DNA of 49,238 bases from Spirochaetia bacterium (GCA_021413825.1 JAIOPQ010000058.1:1-49238), one strand, 5' to 3'. Positions 17,888 through 25,612 are shown, counted from the stretch's first letter. The notes: generated by a model not told the origin, from the sequence alone. Numbers and translations: made by a program.

Positions 17888-17939
17888 GTCGGATGTCCGA
17901 CGCGTGCCGGATCGGGACACGGAATGTCGGATATCCGAC
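17888..17939. promoter_or_regulatory. Paired GTCGGATRTCCGAC palindromes (operator or parS candidates)
   Basis: GTCGGATGTCCGAC (17888-17901) and the perfect palindrome GTCGGATATCCGAC (17926-17939) lie in direct repeat, 38 bp start to start, within longer 17-bp repeats (17886-17902 and 17924-17940). They fall between the divergent parA and bEBP-like genes, just before the GTG start chosen for the latter. If translation began at the ATG at 17886 they would be inside the coding region, which argues for the downstream start. Confidence 0.7.
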
Positions 17940-17957
17940 GTTTCATCGGGGGTTTCC

Positions 17958-19148
17958 GTGGCTGATCTTGCGGCCCTTCTCCCGGACTGCCCTTTTACGC
18001 TGTTTCAGCGGGAGGCCGGCGGCTACCGAGCCGTGCTTCGGCAGGGATATGTAGGCTCATTCGAGTATACCTTCCTGTCGGAGCAGCCAGACCTGTGGGC
18101 TGCGGCCCTGGCCAACGGTGTTGTTCGGGTTCCCGATGCGCGAAGCAGCAAGCAGGGATTTGAGGTCTGGGTAGTCGTGGATCCGCCGGGCCTGGCGGAG
18201 AGGCTGCTTGTGGTGGAGCTCCCTGCTGCTGTCGACCCGGGGTTCCTGCTTGTGGCGATGCTTGCCACGTTTAGAAATGTCGGCTCAGGGCTGCCTCCCT
18301 GGATGGCGTCCTATGTTGCTGACTTCTCCTCACGCAAGTCCCCGTTATTGATCATCGCCGAGGCAGGCTCCGGCCTGGAAGAACTGATCGCGGAATTTCT
18401 GCGTAAGCGATTTGGGCCTGAAGTGCAGGCGGAGTATTTTCAGCCAGGCCGCCTGTCTGCCCAGATTCAAATGCGAGAAATTTTCGGCGATGCGGCAGGG
18501 GCCAGGCTTGGCGGGGAAGGCTCAGGAGTTCCCTTGCTGGCCCGAGGTCTGGATGTGATCGTCGTTCAGGAAGTAGCAGACCTGGACCTTGCGGTTCAGC
18601 GCAGGCTCATGGACCTGTTTGTTTCAGACGAGCATTCGGTGTATTGGATCCTTGCTACAACTCGTGATCTTCCGTCCCTTGCCCGGGCTGGATTGTTCTC
18701 CTCTGCGCTGGCTGATCTGCTCAAGGGCGGCCAGTTCGTGCTCCCGCCTCTGCGCAAGGCGCGCGACATAATTCGTGTCGAGGGGGATAGGATTCTTGCT
18801 GATCTGCAGAAGCGCTACAATCGCCAGATTGAACTGGGGGTTGCGGCAAGAAGAGCCATCGAAGCGTACGACTGGCCAGGGAATTGGGCTGAATTGCGTA
18901 AGACTCTGGAGTCAGCGTTCCTGACCGCGTCCGGCGGCGAAATCAGTCCGGAGGACCTGCGGCTGGGGCAGTGGGTTGAGCCGGATTCTGATGATCTAAA
19001 CCTGCGGCGCCGGGCGCGAGATCTCGAGAAGCAAATCCTTCTGCGGGCGTATGCGTTGCACTCCGGAAACCAGGTTCAGATGGCTCGGGCGCTTGGGATA
19101 TCTCGCGGTTCTCTTCAATACAAAATGACGAAATACGGTTTGCAATAG
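17958..19148 (+). CDS. bEBP/NtrC-like regulator with degenerate AAA+ domain and Fis-type HTH
   Basis: 396 aa from GTG 17958 (GGGGG 5 nt upstream); ATG 17886 is the alternative. A ~110-residue N-terminal domain of unknown type is followed by a region aligning with sigma54-activator AAA+ domains: AEAGSGLEEL where Walker A should have GxxGxGKE (no Lys), VIVVQEVADLDLAVQRRLMDLF where Walker B should have DE, and ILATTRDLPSLARAGLFSSALADLL matching the usual AATNRDL...FREDLYYRL but lacking the arginines. The GAFTGA loop is absent. The C-terminal Fis-type HTH is intact (NQVQMARALGISRGSLQYKMTKYGL). It is probably a DNA-binding regulator unable to activate sigma54 polymerase. GC-richer than its neighbours by eye. 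Confidence 0.75.
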   Translation: MADLAALLPDCPFTLFQREAGGYRAVLRQGYVGSFEYTFLSEQPDLWAAALANGVVRVPDARSSKQGFEVWVVVDPPGLAERLLVVELPAAVDPGFLLVAMLATFRNVGSGLPPWMASYVADFSSRKSPLLIIAEAGSGLEELIAEFLRKRFGPEVQAEYFQPGRLSAQIQMREIFGDAAGARLGGEGSGVPLLARGLDVIVVQEVADLDLAVQRRLMDLFVSDEHSVYWILATTRDLPSLARAGLFSSALADLLKGGQFVLPPLRKARDIIRVEGDRILADLQKRYNRQIELGVAARRAIEAYDWPGNWAELRKTLESAFLTASGGEISPEDLRLGQWVEPDSDDLNLRRRARDLEKQILLRAYALHSGNQVQMARALGISRGSLQYKMTKYGLQ

Positions 19149-19172
19149 GGGAGGGGGGTCGAGACTGGCCTT

Positions 19173-20105
19173 GTGGCGCAGGCGGATTTCCAGGTCAAGA
19201 CTCCAGGTGGCTGGCTGCTTCGCATCCAGGCAGACGCTGGAACCTGCGAGGTTTTGCGCGGTGGACGCGTCGAGCCGGGGCAGGGTGGGGCCGCGCTGCA
19301 TGCCATTCCCGAGGTCGTTTTTGTGGGCCTCTTTGAGTCACCCCAGACGCAAATACAAATCTTTTCAAATCGCAAAGGCAAGCTCTCTGTCCCGTATCGG
19401 TTGCGGGGGCATACCAGCGAGAACCACTTAGTCATTCCTTCCTACTCCGAGGCAGACCAGTTTCCAGCTCGGCTTCGTCTGGAGGTCGATACCAAGGGCC
19501 TGGTTGGGGAGCGAGCCAGCCCGGGACGTTTCGCAGTCCTCGATGAGTCTATCCCCCGCATTGAGCTTGTCACCTTAAAGGTTAAGAATCCAGGGTTAAA
19601 TGTCCTGGTCCTGCATCCTGAAGAAGCGACGCGCCCTCCTCTCGAGGCGGACCACAATCGTGTGCGAGCAGCGGACCTGGTTCGTGAAGGCCAGGGGGGA
19701 GATCTGGTTAAAAATCCAGTGTTCCTGGCGCGGATACATCTGCGGAATCTCGATCTCCCTCGAGTCAAGGGTTTGCTTGTCGATTTTCCTATGACCTCCG
19801 AAGAGATGGAGTTTATCCGTACGTTCCTTCAGATCATGATTCGCAACGAACGGGGACAGAAAGATCTGGATGCTCTGAAAGAGCAATTGGGCCATCTGGA
19901 TGAGCTCTATAGGGTAGGCTCCATTTTCTCGCAGGGGAGGCGAGAGGCCTTCGATCGGGAAATGGATCAGGTATCGTCAGGCCTGGCCCGCGACCTTATG
20001 CCGCTCGTGGCGCGGCACAGGGTGGGGATACCAAACAAGGAAGACCAGATATACTTCTGGGAATGTGAGTTCCGTTTAAGAAAAATAGCTGAAAAAACTG
20101 CTTGA
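19173..20105 (+). CDS. Protein of unknown function, co-directional with the bEBP-like gene
   Basis: 310 aa from a GTG start; GAGGGGGG lies about 12 nt upstream. The N-terminal ~100 residues look beta-rich (GGWLLRIQADAGTCEVLRGG; QIQIFSNRKGKLSVPYRLRG) and could be a small sensor or FHA/PilZ-like fold, but I see no diagnostic motif. Residues ~205-290 are charged and helical (MTSEEMEFIRTFLQIMIRNERGQKDLDALKEQLGHLDELYR). There is no signal peptide or membrane helix, so it should be cytoplasmic. It starts 24 bp after the bEBP-like stop and is probably in the same operon. High GC. Confidence 0.6.
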   Translation: MAQADFQVKTPGGWLLRIQADAGTCEVLRGGRVEPGQGGAALHAIPEVVFVGLFESPQTQIQIFSNRKGKLSVPYRLRGHTSENHLVIPSYSEADQFPARLRLEVDTKGLVGERASPGRFAVLDESIPRIELVTLKVKNPGLNVLVLHPEEATRPPLEADHNRVRAADLVREGQGGDLVKNPVFLARIHLRNLDLPRVKGLLVDFPMTSEEMEFIRTFLQIMIRNERGQKDLDALKEQLGHLDELYRVGSIFSQGRREAFDREMDQVSSGLARDLMPLVARHRVGIPNKEDQIYFWECEFRLRKIAEKTA

Positions 20106-20899
20106 AATTCGTAAGAAACTGTCCGAAATGGCACAATGGGAGTCCTCGCGAACATCGCACTGACCATCGCGCTCACGGCACCGGCCGGACACACGCAATC
20201 CGCCCTGGCGACTATGCCTAATTTTAAGCATGGCAGTAACTCGTCGGCCATGGTTGCTGCGCCTCCAGCGACCGGGCCAACTTCCGTCGTCCCGGTGGTG
20301 CGGGCAGGGGCTCACCCAGATATTCTAGTCTCCTCCAGGGATCATGGTCCACTCTGCGCCGGGTTCTGGCGCAGCCGCTCTCCGAGTCATCGCCTCGCTG
20401 CCCGCTCCAATTCTACCCTGACAAATTCTGCCATTAGCTCAGCTAACGAACCGCTCTTCCAGAGGTCCCGCATCTGCTCCCTTCATCCGACAGATCGCGT
20501 TTCCGCCATTGTCGTCCGGGGCAGGTCTGCTCTATCCGCGCAACTGGCTGGTCCGAACGTACAAGCCCCGCTTGCGCACCCCACCGATTCGAGTGAACGG
20601 TTCTCGACCATATCGGCCCTTCTTCCATCGATCCGTGTCCAGACTGGAGGGGCAGGGGCCGCTCCGTTCTTACGCGCAGCCTACCCCATCCTGTCGCTTG
20701 CTGGCCAAACATCCCGAAGCCTGCAGCTCGTGACGATCGCAAGATTCGCCACGCCACCCCTAGCTCAATCGCTGGTTCACCTTTCTGGCCTTCCCGCCTG
20801 CCATCGCACGCCAGGCAAAGTGCTGTTCGTGACCACCTGACCCCAGCATCTTTTATTACTTTTCGCTCCAGGCCCCAGGCAGAATGATGGTATCCCTCT
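20106..20899. other. 0.8-kb GC-rich interval without a convincing gene
   Basis: The interval between the 310-aa protein and the small 95-aa gene is GC-rich, purine-rich on the minus strand, and holds a perfect inverted repeat at 20354-20374 (CTGCGCC, loop GGGTTCT, GGCGCAG). Frames are open on both strands (plus 20136-20840; minus 20443-20967), but both translate to sequences poor in acidic residues and rich in Ser/Arg or Trp/Gly, typical of chance GC-rich frames. It could be a structured RNA, a decayed gene or a cis element of the neighbouring par/rep cassette. Confidence 0.5.
20136..20840 (+). CDS. Doubtful ORF with signal-peptide-like N-terminus
   Basis: 234 codons open in GC-rich DNA. The first ~25 residues (MGVLANIALTIALTAPAGHT onwards) could be read as a signal peptide. 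The rest is rich in Ser, Ala, Leu, Pro and Arg with very few Asp/Glu/Lys, which is unlike other proteins here. There is no ribosome binding site before the ATG. Given the purine-rich opposite strand, this frame may be fortuitous. Confidence 0.2.
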   Translation: MGVLANIALTIALTAPAGHTQSALATMPNFKHGSNSSAMVAAPPATGPTSVVPVVRAGAHPDILVSSRDHGPLCAGFWRSRSPSHRLAARSNSTLTNSAISSANEPLFQRSRICSLHPTDRVSAIVVRGRSALSAQLAGPNVQAPLAHPTDSSERFSTISALLPSIRVQTGGAGAAPFLRAAYPILSLAGQTSRSLQLVTIARFATPPLAQSLVHLSGLPACHRTPGKVLFVTT

Positions 20900-21187
20900 A
20901 TGTCACGTTCGAAGCCAGGTATCGGCAAACTACTTTCCCTGATGCGCAAAATGTGCAGAGAAGTCAATGATCAGGAAGTGTGCCGTAAACTAGAGGTTCT
21001 GATGAACTCCGAGAAGGACGACTTTACTCCAACCCTGGCAAAGCGCGTCCTCGATCTACCTCCTGACTTTGACCCCAGAGAAGTTCCGGAACCATACACC
21101 CAATATGTCAGACACTATCTCTACATGGTTCGCCGGGCTCAAAAGGACGGGAAGGGGCTTCCTAAACGTTCTTCTGCTCGAAAATAA
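20900..21187 (+). CDS. Small basic protein of unknown function (95 aa)
   Basis: 95 aa, soluble and charged, with several predicted helices (GIGKLLSLMRKMCREVNDQEVCRKLEVLMNSEKDD) and a basic tail ending KRSSARK. I recognise no family. Composition is like a real protein, and a good intrinsic terminator follows 33 bp after the stop, supporting expression. No ribosome binding site is obvious before the ATG. It lies on the right edge of the GC-rich interval. Confidence 0.55.
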   Translation: MSRSKPGIGKLLSLMRKMCREVNDQEVCRKLEVLMNSEKDDFTPTLAKRVLDLPPDFDPREVPEPYTQYVRHYLYMVRRAQKDGKGLPKRSSARK

Positions 21188-21220
21188 GCATCTAATACGC
21201 TTATTTAAACCCTGATTCTC

Positions 21221-21242
21221 AGAGGCCGCTCTGCCTCTTTTT
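21221..21242 (+). terminator. Intrinsic terminator after the 95-aa gene
   Basis: AGAGGC (21221-21226) pairs with GCCTCT (21233-21238) around a 6-nt loop, followed by TTTT (21239-21242). The rest of the gap to 21449 is AT-rich at first, then holds an inverted repeat GACATC-AG-GATGTC (21382-21395) 4 bp after a TTGACA (21372-21377); no clear -10 was found. Confidence 0.7.
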
Positions 21243-21449
21243 CACTTTATTAACTGCTTAATATTAAGCCCTTCACTGTGTGACGACAAAACTGTTGCCC
21301 GCAGAGGATGGGAAGTCGATTCGGCCTGAGGGAAGGGCGCAAAGGGCGCATCCGGTCCGGCGCCAATAGGATTGACAGCTCGACATCAGGATGTCATGTG
21401 TATGTCGGACAGGCTGAGCATGACGGCATGTCCGGTCGATACTCATACC

Positions 21450-21668
21450 ATGGCGCAAGCTCTAAATCTAAAGGTTCAATGCCACGCCTGTGGCTATACA
21501 ATGGAGGGCACGGCAAAGTACGGACAGGGCCACTATGTGCCCGTAGGCGTGGAGTTTGACTTTGTCGCCACGGGGAAGATAAAGAACGCTCAGGGGAAGC
21601 GAGTTGTTAAGGGAGAGGTAACCGTAGTTTGCCCCAGTTGTACGGTTAAAAATAAGTATTTGATATGA
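21450..21668 (+). CDS. Small zinc-ribbon protein (72 aa)
   Basis: 72 aa from ATG 21450. Two CxxC knuckles (CHAC near the N-terminus, CPSC near the C-terminus) flank a beta-rich segment, giving a four-Cys zinc-ribbon layout. No homologue comes to mind. A frame open from 21372 would add 26 residues with no ribosome site and low-quality sequence, so the downstream ATG is preferred. It lies 93 bp before thrS, and the thrS attenuator-like structure follows its stop. Confidence 0.6.
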   Translation: MAQALNLKVQCHACGYTMEGTAKYGQGHYVPVGVEFDFVATGKIKNAQGKRVVKGEVTVVCPSCTVKNKYLI

Positions 21669-21700
21669 GTAAAAATAAGCAAGATAGATGATGTAGATAT

Positions 21701-21751
21701 TCCTTCGCCAGGTCCAGAGATTGGCTGGCCTCGTGAAGGAGGCCCTTTTTT
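21701..21751 (+). promoter_or_regulatory. Candidate attenuator/antiterminator before thrS
   Basis: A terminator hairpin, GGCCTC (21727-21732) with GAGGCC (21739-21744), is followed by C and six T (21746-21751), ending 10 bp before the thrS ATG. An alternative longer fold pairs TCCTTC+GCCAG (21701-21711) with CTGGC (21725-21729) and GAAGGA (21735-21740), using part of both terminator arms. The two folds are mutually exclusive, as in transcription attenuators. No T-box consensus or leader peptide with Thr codons was seen. It may simply be the terminator of the 72-aa gene. Confidence 0.55.
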
Positions 21752-21761
21752 CTTGGTGGTT

Positions 21762-23579
21762 ATGGCCAAATCATCGGAATTCCCTCTAAGCACGATGCGT
21801 CACAGTGCCGCGCATGTTCTGGCGCAGGCCCTGCGCGAACGTTACCCGGATGCAAGTCTGGCGATTGGACCCGATACCGAGCATGGTTTTTTCTATGATG
21901 TGAAGGTGGACCCTCCCCTGCGCAGTGAGGATCTGCCCGATCTGGAAAAGCGGATGAAGAAAATCGTCAAGATGAGCCAGAAATTTGAACGCTTCCTTCT
22001 GCCTATTGAGGAAGGGATCGCAGAGCTAGAGAGACAGGGCCAGGTCTACAAGGCTGAGATGGCTCGTGAGTTAAAGAAGAAAGGCGAGAGTGAGCTTTCG
22101 TTCTATCGCAACGTTAAGCCGGGGAAGGAGAATGCCGAAAAATCGGCACTGTTTATAGATATGTGCAATGGGCCGCATGTAAATCATACGGGCCAGATTG
22201 GCGTTTTCAAGTTGGCAAGCGTGTCCGGGGCGTACTGGAAAGGAAGAACAGACGAGCCACAATTGCAGCGAATATCAGGCTACCTTTTCAATACTGATGA
22301 GGAGCTAAAGGCCTACGAGTTCATGGTAGAGGAGGCGAAGAAGCGTGATCACCGCCGCCTGGGTGTGGACTTAGAATTGTTTACCACGTCTGAAAAAATT
22401 GGCCCCGGTTTGATTCTCTGGCTTCCCAGAGGGAATATTATTAAGGAAGAACTTGAAGGCTGGGCTAAGGCTACTGAGGCGCAGCACGGCTATCAGCGGG
22501 TAACTACTCCGGTGATTACAAAAGAAGATCTATTCTACACCAGCGAGCACTTGCCGCATTACAAGGAATCGATGTTTCCTCCAATGCGTGTTGACGATGA
22601 GAACTATTACATCAAGCCAATGAACTGTCCGTTCCATCATACGATCTTTTCGATGAGGCCGCGCAGTTACAGAGAACTTCCCTTGCGATTTGCAGAGTAT
22701 GGGCTGTGTCATCGTTATGAGGACTCTGGTTCCCTTATGGGGCTGATGCGAGTTCGGGCGATGGAGATGAACGACGCGCATATATATTGCTCTGAAGATG
22801 ATGCGGTCTCTGAGTTTCTGAATGTGCTTAAGCTACATGAATACTACTACAAGACCCTGGGAATCGAAAAGTATCACATGGTCCTGGCGCTGCGAAATCC
22901 GGAGAACAAGAAGTATCATGGAGACGAAAGCATGTGGCAGCGCGCCGAGGCTCTGACAAGGGAAGCGATGGAAACATCGGGTATCAACTATACTGTGGAA
23001 GAGGACGGTGCTGCTTTCTACGGACCAAAAGTAGATTTCCAGATTGTTTCGTCGATTGGTCGCGAATTTACGGCGAGCACATGCCAGCTTGATCTATTTA
23101 TGCCAGCCAAGTTTGAACTGAAGTTCATTGATCGCGACGGTGGAATAAAGCAGCCAGCCTGTTTGCATCGTAGCCCCCTTGGGACACATGAGCGTTTTGT
23201 CGGATTCTTGATCGAACATTTTGCCGGCGCATTCCCGCTATGGCTTGCTCCAGAACAGATCCGCATTTTGCCCGTCAGCGAGAACGTTTGGGAATACTGC
23301 AGGGATATGGAAACAAAACTCCGCCAGGCCGGTTTCCGGGTCAGCGTGGATGATAGCAATGAAACTCTGGGGAAACGGATTCGAAATGCCGAGAAGCAAA
23401 AGATTCCCCGGATGGTTGTAATCGGAGATCAAGAAAAAGCCCAGGGGATCCTTAACTGGCGCGACTATTTCAGCGGACAAAAATTTGAAGTGGACTTGAC
23501 CTCCTTTATTGCTGAGGCAAGAGTCGAGGTGGATTCAAAGCGAATTCGACCGATTGTGAAAGCCCCTACAGCATCTTGA
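21762..23579 (+). CDS. thrS: Threonyl-tRNA synthetase
   Basis: Charges tRNA-Thr. 605 aa from ATG 21762 (TTG at 21753 is an alternative). The N-terminal TGS domain of the 640-aa E. coli type is absent; the protein starts in the editing domain with RHSAAHVLAQALRERYP and MCNGPHVNHTGQ (HxxxH and Cys/His editing residues). The class II catalytic core follows: motif 2 region LCHRYEDSGSLMGLMRVR, then PACLHRSPLGTHERF (motif 3 area). An anticodon-binding domain begins at IRILPVSENVWEY. A possible attenuator precedes the gene. No clear terminator follows. Confidence 0.97.
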   Translation: MAKSSEFPLSTMRHSAAHVLAQALRERYPDASLAIGPDTEHGFFYDVKVDPPLRSEDLPDLEKRMKKIVKMSQKFERFLLPIEEGIAELERQGQVYKAEMARELKKKGESELSFYRNVKPGKENAEKSALFIDMCNGPHVNHTGQIGVFKLASVSGAYWKGRTDEPQLQRISGYLFNTDEELKAYEFMVEEAKKRDHRRLGVDLELFTTSEKIGPGLILWLPRGNIIKEELEGWAKATEAQHGYQRVTTPVITKEDLFYTSEHLPHYKESMFPPMRVDDENYYIKPMNCPFHHTIFSMRPRSYRELPLRFAEYGLCHRYEDSGSLMGLMRVRAMEMNDAHIYCSEDDAVSEFLNVLKLHEYYYKTLGIEKYHMVLALRNPENKKYHGDESMWQRAEALTREAMETSGINYTVEEDGAAFYGPKVDFQIVSSIGREFTASTCQLDLFMPAKFELKFIDRDGGIKQPACLHRSPLGTHERFVGFLIEHFAGAFPLWLAPEQIRILPVSENVWEYCRDMETKLRQAGFRVSVDDSNETLGKRIRNAEKQKIPRMVVIGDQEKAQGILNWRDYFSGQKFEVDLTSFIAEARVEVDSKRIRPIVKAPTAS

Positions 23580-23628
23580 GACTGGTTCGCATTTTAGCCA
23601 AAAAACCCGCCGCTGTTTCTTTTTCTGA

Positions 23629-23658
23629 TTGATTCTAAATCAAGACTCATTCTAATTT
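23629..23658 (+). promoter_or_regulatory. Rubrerythrin promoter with repeated ATTCTAA motif
   Basis: TTGATT (23629-23634) and TAATTT (23653-23658), 18 bp apart, form a plausible promoter. ATTCTAA occurs twice in direct repeat (about 23632-23638 and 23649-23655), and TCTAATTTAGA (23651-23661) is a palindrome around a central T. The position over -35 and -10 suggests a repressor, perhaps of the PerR/Fur type common for rubrerythrin genes; that assignment is inference. Confidence 0.5.
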
Positions 23659-23709
23659 AGATTGGAATGGGGCATCGCTTTATCTGAGGCGTGCGCCAGG
23701 GAGGAAAGA

Positions 23710-24129
23710 ATGTCCAATCTAAAAGGAACTAAGACGCATGAGAATCTGAAAGCTGCGTTTGCAGGTGAATCACAGGCTAACCGTAGGTACCTGTATTTCG
23801 CAAAGCAAGCTGATGTGGAAGGATATCCTGATATTGCAGGATTGTTTCGCGATACTGCAGAAGGTGAAACCGGCCATGCGCATGGTCACCTCGAGTATAT
23901 GCGCAAAGTAGGAGATCCAGCAACGGGTCTTCCAATTGGTGACAGCGTACTCAATCTGAAGGCCGCTGTAGCGGGTGAAACTCACGAATACACGGATATG
24001 TATCCTGGTATGGCGAAAGTAGCACGCGAAGAAGGGTTTGGCGAGATTGCAGATTGGTTTGAAACGCTTGCGAAAGCAGAAAAATCACATGCGGGAAGAT
24101 TCGAGCTGGGCTTGAAGTCTATCTCCTGA
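23710..24129 (+). CDS. Rubrerythrin-family diiron protein lacking the rubredoxin domain
   Basis: 139 aa from ATG 23710, with an excellent GGAGG ribosome site 7 nt upstream; a longer frame from 23662 is rejected. The four-helix ferritin-like core shows ExxH-type iron ligands (FAGESQANRRYLYFA, GETGHAHGHLEYM, AGETHEYTDMY, LAKAEKSHAGRF). The usual C-terminal CxxC...CxxC rubredoxin domain is missing, so electrons must come from another protein. These proteins detoxify hydrogen peroxide. The next two genes (Fe-S protein and DUF3501) form a module that recurs with rubrerythrins. A terminator follows its stop, so it can be expressed separately. Confidence 0.93.
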   Translation: MSNLKGTKTHENLKAAFAGESQANRRYLYFAKQADVEGYPDIAGLFRDTAEGETGHAHGHLEYMRKVGDPATGLPIGDSVLNLKAAVAGETHEYTDMYPGMAKVAREEGFGEIADWFETLAKAEKSHAGRFELGLKSIS

Positions 24130-24137
24130 GTGTAAGT

Positions 24138-24168
24138 CCTGTCCGGCGTTTGCCGGGCAGGTTTATTT
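24138..24168 (+). terminator. Intrinsic terminator after rubrerythrin
   Basis: CCTGTCCGGC (24138-24147) pairs with GCCGGGCAGG (24152-24161) with one G-U pair, loop GTTT, followed by TTTATTT. It separates rubrerythrin from the Fe-S gene, perhaps with partial readthrough. Confidence 0.8.
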
Positions 24169-24226
24169 CTGATCCTTGTGTGATCTAACACGAAGAACTT
24201 TTCAAACCAATAAGTAAGTAATACAT

Positions 24227-25612
24227 ATGAATCCACAAATCTCTTACGACAACACAGCAGACACGGTTTATGACCCAAAGAATCCCCTGTACTGGGATTC
24301 GTCCTCCGTTGATCGCGAACTAGGGCGCGCGTTTGATCTTTGCAACGGGTGCAGAATGTGCTTTAAATACTGCCCGTCGTTTCCTTCGCTCTTTTCTATG
24401 ATGAATGAAAAGGAATCCGTATTTGATCTGACGGAAACCGAGAAAGACAAAGTAATTGGGGAATGCTACCAGTGTAAAATCTGTTATGTGAAATGTCCTT
24501 ACACAGATCGTGATCATCATCCATACAATTTAGACTACCCCGCATTGCTTCAACGGGCTGTGCATGTTAAGGCAAAAAAAGAAGGCGTATCGCTCCGCGA
24601 TAAGTTCTTACAGAATGCAGACATTGCAGGGAAAACTGCCGGCATGATTGCGGGGCTTGCGAATAAAGCCCTGAATAGTAATTTCCACAGGCGTATTATG
24701 GAAGCAATTCTTGGAATTCATCGCAATAAGAAGATGCCGGAGTTTCACAAAACAAGTTTTGCCAGGTGGTTTAGCGGAAGAATTGGCCCAGGGGAACGAC
24801 AGAAGACCGCGGAAGAAGGCGGCGAATCGCCGAGTGCCGAAAAAGTGGCACTTTTTGCTACATGTTTTGTAAATTACAATAATCCTGAGCTGGGCCAGGA
24901 TACGGTAGAAGTCCTGGAAAAAAATAAAGTTCAGGTTGTTGTGCCAGAACAGAACTGCTGCGGAATGCCTGGCCTGAATACCGGCGACGTTGAGTGGGCT
25001 GTTGAGCGGATGCGTAAGAATGTTGAGTCGCTTTATCCGTATGCGCGAGATGGATATAAGATTCTTGCGATCAATCCAACCTGCTCGTTGACGCTGAAAA
25101 AAGATCTTGTACCGTTTTTACCTGACGAGCTGCGCGAAAAGGCCGAAACAGTATCGCGCGCGACAATGGATGTGCATGAATATTTGTTTGAGCTCAAAAA
25201 ACAGGATAAGTTCAATCGTGATTTCCAGAGCTCTCCGGGCAAGGTCGCCTATCATGTCCCCTGTCATCTGCGAGCTCAGAACATTGGCTTTAGATCACGC
25301 GATATGTTGAGGCTCATCCCTGGCGCCGAGATTGGCGTAGTGGATGAGTGTTGCGGCCATAACGGAACATGGGCCATGAAGGAAGAATATTTTGAAATGA
25401 GCCTGGAAGCTGGCCGCCGCGCATTTGAAGGAATTAAGGAAAAGGAAACGAAACACGTTGCTACGGACTGCCCGCTTGCTGCGATTCAAATCGAACAAGG
25501 AATGGGCCTTGAAGCCAGGCCGGATCATCCGGTTCAGATACTAGCGCGCGCATATCGCAAGCCAGAAGCTGGCGGTTTTTCGGCAGCTGTGAAGAAGGAG
25601 GAAACCCCATGA
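24227..25612 (+). CDS. GlpC/HdrD-like Fe-S oxidoreductase subunit
   Basis: 461 aa, soluble. The N-terminal part carries two 4Fe-4S binding sites (CNGCRMCFKYCP and CYQCKICYVKCP). The C-terminal part has two CCG-type domains (NCCGMPGLNTGD with an earlier Cys, and ECCGHNGTWAMKEE with upstream HVPCHLRAQ). This is the heterodisulfide-reductase D / GlpC architecture. With rubrerythrin upstream and DUF3501 overlapping downstream (ATGA), it probably supplies electrons to the rubrerythrin or acts in peroxide/redox stress defence; the partner relation is inferred from the recurring gene neighbourhood. Confidence 0.9.
   Translation: MNPQISYDNTADTVYDPKNPLYWDSSSVDRELGRAFDLCNGCRMCFKYCPSFPSLFSMMNEKESVFDLTETEKDKVIGECYQCKICYVKCPYTDRDHHPYNLDYPALLQRAVHVKAKKEGVSLRDKFLQNADIAGKTAGMIAGLANKALNSNFHRRIMEAILGIHRNKKMPEFHKTSFARWFSGRIGPGERQKTAEEGGESPSAEKVALFATCFVNYNNPELGQDTVEVLEKNKVQVVVPEQNCCGMPGLNTGDVEWAVERMRKNVESLYPYARDGYKILAINPTCSLTLKKDLVPFLPDELREKAETVSRATMDVHEYLFELKKQDKFNRDFQSSPGKVAYHVPCHLRAQNIGFRSRDMLRLIPGAEIGVVDECCGHNGTWAMKEEYFEMSLEAGRRAFEGIKEKETKHVATDCPLAAIQIEQGMGLEARPDHPVQILARAYRKPEAGGFSAAVKKEETP

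Noticed and set aside
17886..17957. ATG 17886 as start of the bEBP-like gene
   Set aside because: The added residues simply encode the two palindromic DNA repeats, and no ribosome site precedes them; GTG 17958 has GGGGG at proper distance.
20350..20380. RNase P RNA-like AGAACCCGGC on the minus strand
   Set aside because: The string occurs inside the simple hairpin at 20354-20374. The obligatory partner GAGGAAAGTCCGGGCTCC is absent from the region.
20431..20460. tRNA-like TTAGCTCAG segment
   Set aside because: It resembles a D-arm, but no acceptor, anticodon or T-arm can be folded around it; the string is a short inverted repeat TTAGC-TCA-GCTAA.
20443..20967. Minus-strand ORF of 174 codons
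   Set aside because: It covers the antisense of the 95-aa gene start and GC-rich DNA. The product is Trp/Gly/Arg-rich with no domain and no ribosome site.
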